Assembly (NCBI RefSeq): GCF_002803155.1
Contig: NZ_NNBP01000004.1
Span: 186,985 to 250,984 of the forward strand
DNA: 64,000 bases
Direction: 5' to 3'
DNA from: Streptomyces sp. CB02959
GTDB lineage: Bacteria; Actinomycetota; Actinomycetes; Streptomycetales; Streptomycetaceae
The translations under genes were made by a program, and so were the position numbers. Within the stretch, counting starts at the first letter, position 1. Each line of letters starts with the position of its first letter. This document shows, in pieces, positions 60,153 through 64,000 of the stretch. Under the pieces are notes generated by a model that made no database searches, was not told the DNA's origin, and worked only from the letters and a program-made list of their open reading frames with translations.

Positions 60153-60499
60153 ATCTGGACCTGCTCCCTGCTCTGCGAGGTGTGGGCCGCTGACGGCACT
60201 TCCCCCTCCAACACCTCGAAGCTATGCGCGAATTACCCTCCTCCGCTAGCAAGGAAGGCCGAACTTACCCCGCTGACCTGCGGTTTTACCGAGAACAGCA
60301 CCTTGTGATCCGGATCACAAGGGATTCTCGTGGCCGCCGAGGGCCGTCCGCCACGGTCGACCGGGTGACCGTGGCGCCCCGGACAGCACAGCCGGCCCGC
60401 CGCGGGGGACGGATACCGCGCCGGGCGGCGACACGCGGGCCCCGCCGCCACCGCCGCCCGCCCCGGCACCACCGGCCCCCGCGAAAGGACGCCCCGCAG
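60153..60499. other. Divergent regulatory region between the VIT and ADP-ribosylglycohydrolase genes
   Basis: This 347-bp spacer holds no gene. Its outstanding element is the palindrome at 60301-60322. The part 60340-60480 is GC-rich with alternating Cs and Gs and no recognisable motif. I could not assign promoter elements on either strand. Confidence 0.55.
60301..60322. promoter_or_regulatory. Perfect CRP-type palindrome
   Basis: A 22-bp perfect palindrome whose core TTGTGATCCGGATCACAA contains TGTGA-N6-TCACA, the classical CRP consensus, and fits the streptomycete Crp motif GTG-N6-GNCAC. It is centred about 160 bp before the VIT start and 189 bp before the ADP-ribosylglycohydrolase start. 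Confidence 0.75.
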
Positions 60500-61780
60500 A
60501 TGACGGACGCCACCACCGCCACCACGACACCGCCGGCCCCGGCACCGCCGGCCCCGGCACCGCCCCTGAGCCCGCACGGCGTCGGCCCGGACCCCGGACC
60601 GGCCGCCCCCGAGGTCGCCCCCCTTGAGGACCGGGCGACCGGTGCCCTCGTCGGCGCCGCGGTCGGCGACGCGCTCGGCGGGCCGGCCGAGGGCCTGACG
60701 CCGGAACAGATCGTGGCCCGGCACGGCGGCCGCATCGAGGGCATCGTCGGGCCGTTCCACACCGACTGGCGCACCGCCAGACCGCTCACGCCGTACCACA
60801 AGGGCGACGGCCACATCACCGACGACACCCTGATGACCCATGCACTGGTCCGCGTCTACGAGACGGTCCGCGACCACCTCGACGCCTACGACATCGCCGA
60901 ACACCTCGTCCCCGACCTGATCGGCACCCCCCGCTGGATCCCCGAACTGGAGGCCGAGGCGCTGCCGTTGCAGCGGATCTTCCTCGCCGAGAAGTGGATC
61001 GTGGCCCGGCTGCACTACGGTCACGCCGATCCGCGCGAGGCCGGCGTCGGAAACATCGTCAACTCCGGTGCAGCGATGTACATGACGCCGGTCGGCATCG
61101 TCAACGCCGGTAATCCTGACCGGGCTTACGCCGAGGCCCTGGACATCTCCGGTGCCCATCAGGCGTCTTACGGGCGCGAGGCGGCCGGGGTGTTCTCCGC
61201 CGCGGTGGCCGCCGCGTTCCTGCCGGACGCCACTCCGGCCTCGGTCGCCGGGCATGCGCTGCGCCTGGCGAAGGACGGCACCCGGGCCGCGATCGAGGCG
61301 GTCTGCGACGTCGCCGCGCCGCACACCGACTACGAGTCCGCCCTCGTCCCGCTGCGGGCCGCGGTCGCCCCGTTCGACACCGTCGGCCCGGACCACCGCC
61401 AACCGTCGCTGGGCGCCCGCCGGCCCTCCCGGCTCCACGCCGTCGAGGAACTCCCCATCGCGCTCGGCATGCTGCTGGTCTCCGACGGCGACTACCGGGC
61501 CACCGTGCTCGGCGCGGTCAACTACGGGCGGGACTGCGCCGCCACCGCCACCATGGCCGGTGCGCTCGCCGGCGCCCTGAACGGCGCGGCGGCGGTGCCC
61601 GCCGCGTGGCACACCGAGGTCGCGCGGGCGAGCCGGCTCGACCTGCACGCCCCGGCCGCCGCGCTGGCCGCCGTCAGCCGCGAGGTGTTCGCCCGCGACC
61701 AGGCCCGCCGCCTGCGCCACGAGCAGGCGTTCGGTGCCATCGCGACGCGGGCCGTGGTGACCGAGGCCAGCGGGCGGTGA
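60500..61780 (+). CDS. ADP-ribosylglycohydrolase (DraG-like)
   Basis: A 426-residue enzyme that should remove ADP-ribose from proteins or nucleic acids. After a Thr/Pro/Ala-rich N-terminal ~45 residues comes the DraG fold: ATGALVGAAVGDALGGPAEGLTPEQI, GHITDDTLMTHALVRVYETV (the metal-binding Asp-Asp-Thr) and VNYGRDCAATATMAGALAGALNGA (second metal site). The Ser of the usual GRDSDT motif is replaced by Cys/Ala, which is common in this subgroup. ATG 60500 has AAAGGA about ten bases upstream. Whether it acts on proteins or nucleosides is unknown. It converges with lgt. Confidence 0.88.
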   Translation: MTDATTATTTPPAPAPPAPAPPLSPHGVGPDPGPAAPEVAPLEDRATGALVGAAVGDALGGPAEGLTPEQIVARHGGRIEGIVGPFHTDWRTARPLTPYHKGDGHITDDTLMTHALVRVYETVRDHLDAYDIAEHLVPDLIGTPRWIPELEAEALPLQRIFLAEKWIVARLHYGHADPREAGVGNIVNSGAAMYMTPVGIVNAGNPDRAYAEALDISGAHQASYGREAAGVFSAAVAAAFLPDATPASVAGHALRLAKDGTRAAIEAVCDVAAPHTDYESALVPLRAAVAPFDTVGPDHRQPSLGARRPSRLHAVEELPIALGMLLVSDGDYRATVLGAVNYGRDCAATATMAGALAGALNGAAAVPAAWHTEVARASRLDLHAPAAALAAVSREVFARDQARRLRHEQAFGAIATRAVVTEASGR

Positions 61781-61870
61781 CGGCCCGGCGGCAGAAACGG
61801 CGGAGCGCCGGGCGGTCCCGCGGTGAGCGGGTCCGCCCGGCGCTCCGGTCGGAGGGTTGCGCCGGCGGCG

Positions 61871-62956
61871 TCAGGGCGTGGCGCCGCCCGGGCTCCCGGC
61901 GGTCTTGACTGAGCCGGACGCGGAGGTGTCGGTGCGCTCGGCGCCGTCCGCGTCCCCGCCGTCCTTCTTGCCGTCGGCCCCGTCGGGCTTCCCGGCCGCC
62001 GCGTCCGACGCGCCGTCGGCGTCCTCGGACCCCTTGACGACCCCGGAACCCTCGGCCTCCTTGGTGCCCTTGGCGCCCTCGGTGTCCTTCGCGTCCTCGG
62101 TGCCCTTGGTGTCGTCCTGGGCGCCCTCGGCGAGCTGCCACTCCGGCTCGACGATCTCCTCGCGGCCCGGGGCCTTCCGGGCGGAGACGATCATGTAGAT
62201 GACGGCCAGGATGAAGACGACCAGCGAGGTCCAGTCGTTCAGCCGCAGGCCGAGGATGTGGTGCGCCTCGTCGACGCGCATGTACTCGATCCAGGCGCGG
62301 CCCGCGCAGTAGGCGGCGACGTAGAGCGCGAACACCCGGCCGTGGCCGAGGCGGAAGCGCTTGTCCGCCCAGATCACCAGCGCCGCGACGCCCAGGCACC
62401 ACAGGGACTCGTAGAGGAACGTCGGGTGGTAGGTACCGCCGATGCGGCCGATGGCCGGGTCCGGGTCGATCTTGAGCGCCCACGGGAGGTCGGTCGGCTT
62501 GCCGTACAGCTCCTGGTTGAACCAGTTGCCCCAGCGGCCGATCGCCTGGCCGATCGCGAGGCCCGGCGCCAGCGCGTCGGCGTAGGCCGGCATCGGGATA
62601 CCGCGGCGGCGGCAGCCGATCCAGGCACCGAGCGCACCCAGCGCGACCGCGCCCCAGATGCCGAGGCCGCCCTGCCAGACCTTGAAGGCGTCGAGCGGAT
62701 GGCCGTTCTTGCCGAAGTACGGCTCGTAGGTAGTGATGACGTGGTAGAGGCGCCCGCCGACCAGGCCGAAGGGCACCGCCCACACGGCGATGTCGGCGAC
62801 GGTGCCGGAGCGGCCGCCGCGCTGCACCCAGCGCTTGTTGCCGAGCCAGACGCCGACGAAGACGCCGATGATGATGCAGAACGCGTAGCCGCGCAGCGGG
62901 ATCGGGCCGAGATGGACGACACCGGTCGGCGGGCTGGGAATGAATGCGAGGTCCAT
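61871..62956 (-). CDS. lgt: Prolipoprotein diacylglyceryl transferase
   Basis: A 361-residue membrane enzyme that attaches diacylglycerol to the cysteine of lipoproteins such as the liv binding protein. The Lgt signature GRWGNWFNQELYG lies near residues 140-152, preceded by GGRLYHVITTYEPYF, and the conserved HPTFLYES follows. Seven hydrophobic helices are visible. The C-terminal ~100 residues form a hydrophilic, Asp/Glu/Lys/Gly-rich tail of repeated KGTEDAKDTEGAKG-like text that is not part of the catalytic core. ATG 62956 begins MDLAFIPSPP. It precedes the DsbA-like gene on the same strand. Confidence 0.96.
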   Translation of the reverse strand: MDLAFIPSPPTGVVHLGPIPLRGYAFCIIIGVFVGVWLGNKRWVQRGGRSGTVADIAVWAVPFGLVGGRLYHVITTYEPYFGKNGHPLDAFKVWQGGLGIWGAVALGALGAWIGCRRRGIPMPAYADALAPGLAIGQAIGRWGNWFNQELYGKPTDLPWALKIDPDPAIGRIGGTYHPTFLYESLWCLGVAALVIWADKRFRLGHGRVFALYVAAYCAGRAWIEYMRVDEAHHILGLRLNDWTSLVVFILAVIYMIVSARKAPGREEIVEPEWQLAEGAQDDTKGTEDAKDTEGAKGTKEAEGSGVVKGSEDADGASDAAAGKPDGADGKKDGGDADGAERTDTSASGSVKTAGSPGGATP

Positions 62957-63058
62957 GGCAGGACCGACGCTACCGCGCCGGGCCGGGTTGACGACAACCC
63001 GCCCGGCAACGGCTGCGTAACGACCCCGCTGGGGCCGCGGCCCGTACCGCCGGGCGGC

Positions 63059-63871
63059 TCAGCCCTTGGGCGACTGCTCGCCCTTGTTGGCGGCGAGGAC
63101 CATCTTCTTGAGCTCGGCGGGGGTGACCTGGCCGCCCTTGACCTGGGCGAGGTCCTTGCCGTTCAGCAGGACGGTCGGGGTGCCGCGGAACCCGCCGCCG
63201 GCGAAGGCCGCGTTGGACTTGCGCACGAACCCGTCGTACCGGCCGTCCCGGACGCACTTGGTGAACGCGTCCGACACCAGGCCGTTGACCTTCCCGGCCA
63301 ACTGGATCAGGTACTTCTTGTCGCTGAAGCGGTCCTGCTGCTCCGGCGGCTGGTGGGAGTAGAGGACGTCGTGGTAGTCGCGGAACTTCCCGGCGTCCTG
63401 GGCGCACAGGGCGGCGTTGGCGGCGGTCAGCGAGCCGGTGCCGCCGGCGTTGCCGTCGATGAGGGTGGCGAGGTGGTACTCGGTCTTGAGCTGGCCGGAG
63501 TCCTGGAGCTCGTGGATCACCGGGCGGAAGCCGGTCTCGAACTGCTGGCAGGCCGGGCAGCGGAAGTCCTCCCAGACGACGAGCGTGGAGCGGGCGCCGG
63601 CCGCGCCCACCGGGACGGCGGGCTTGTCGCCGTCGCTGGCCTGCTTGGGGAGGGCGAACGCGGTGTCGGTGGTGCTGCCGGTCCCGCCGCCCGAGGACAC
63701 CCAGACGGCGACCCCGCCGGCCACCGCGAGCGCGGCCACCACCGCGCCGCCGACGACGGCCTGGCGGACCCGCCGGGCGCGCGTCTTCTCCTTGGTGCGC
63801 TGTTCCTGCAGCCGCTCACGGGCGCTGCTGATTCCGTCACGGTTCTGGCCGTCATGGCTCTTCTCGTTCAC
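63059..63871 (-). CDS. DsbA-like thiol-disulfide oxidoreductase, membrane-anchored
   Basis: A 270-residue protein with an N-terminal basic coiled region (SARERLQEQRTKEKTRARRVRQ), one transmembrane helix (AVVGGAVVAALAVAGGVAVWV), a short linker and an extracytoplasmic thioredoxin-fold domain of the DsbA_2/Thioredoxin_4 type. The active site is CPAC in WEDFRCPACQQFETGF, and the cis-Pro region is GGFRGTPTVLLNGKDL. It probably oxidises or isomerises disulfides in exported proteins. GTG 63871 is the preferred start. An in-frame GTG at 63907 with GGAGCGGAG upstream is possible. It lies upstream of lgt on the same strand. Confidence 0.88.
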   Translation of the reverse strand: MNEKSHDGQNRDGISSARERLQEQRTKEKTRARRVRQAVVGGAVVAALAVAGGVAVWVSSGGGTGSTTDTAFALPKQASDGDKPAVPVGAAGARSTLVVWEDFRCPACQQFETGFRPVIHELQDSGQLKTEYHLATLIDGNAGGTGSLTAANAALCAQDAGKFRDYHDVLYSHQPPEQQDRFSDKKYLIQLAGKVNGLVSDAFTKCVRDGRYDGFVRKSNAAFAGGGFRGTPTVLLNGKDLAQVKGGQVTPAELKKMVLAANKGEQSPKG

Positions 63872-64000
63872 GCCCGTGGACAACGAGGCGGAGGGGCGCG
63901 GTCGCACCCCTCCGCTCCGAGGTTCGCTCCATCGGGCGAACGGACCGGGTCAGTCCCGGGCCGCACCGCCCCGGCGCACACCGTCGCCCAGTCGGCCGGC
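63872..64000. other. Right edge of the window
   Basis: Upstream region of the DsbA-like gene. I see no complete gene or clear promoter in these 129 bases. Confidence 0.4.

Overview
The window is a chromosomal segment of a Streptomyces or a very close relative. Base composition is very GC-rich with strong G/C third positions, several genes start with GTG, and ribosome binding sites are GGAGG-like. The gene content is typical of the streptomycete core: coaE, a PAC2-family protein, the four-domain rpsA, hrpB, a DUF3068 protein with its SPW_0924-type small partner, polA, a liv operon, an ANTAR regulator, pyk, pepN, gltBD and lgt. I see no prophage, insertion sequence or CRISPR array.

Layout. 1-5.1 kb: a truncated cupin-like gene, coaE, a PAC2-family gene, a secreted beta-helix protein and rpsA. 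5.5-16.2 kb: methyltransferase, HrpB helicase, the small-protein/DUF3068 pair, a secreted lytic transglycosylase with bacterial Ig-like domains, a DUF4184 membrane protein and polA. 16.5-25.5 kb: a YdeP-type molybdopterin oxidoreductase, a hotdog thioesterase and the branched-chain amino acid ABC operon (binding protein, livH, livM, livG, livF). 25.6-28.8 kb: a PdtaR-like regulator, an atypical tRNA with anticodon CAA, a LAGLIDADG protein directly after it, and pyk.

29-34.7 kb: a SIMPL-domain protein, an exported 5'-nucleotidase, and a two-gene operon (PLP decarboxylase plus N-hydroxylase) behind an iron-box-like palindrome. This operon looks like the first steps of hydroxamate siderophore synthesis without the condensing enzyme. 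34.9-45.7 kb: aminopeptidase N, an AraC regulator divergent from a GH35 beta-galactosidase, a secreted GH101-type enzyme, a two-component pair whose kinase is a wreck, and a trypsin-like protease. 45.9-52.9 kb: small accessory genes, including a metallopeptidase with a zinc ribbon, an alpha/beta hydrolase divergent from a LacI regulator, a lipoprotein, a PPOX/F420 enzyme, an SDR divergent from a MarR regulator, an ArsR-like regulator and a flavin-reductase-like protein. 53.0-63.9 kb: glutamate synthase gltB-gltD, a VIT-family transporter divergent from an ADP-ribosylglycohydrolase with a perfect CRP-type palindrome between them, lgt and a DsbA-like protein.

The observations most worth following are the class-I-shaped tRNA(CAA) beside the HTH/CxxC/LAGLIDADG protein, the iron-box two-gene hydroxamate operon, the CRP-like palindrome at 60.3 kb, the hairpin and GlnR-like site in front of gltB, the GH101/AraC/GH35 glycan cluster and the decayed histidine kinase. 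All functions are read from sequence motifs and remembered family features. No database search was possible.
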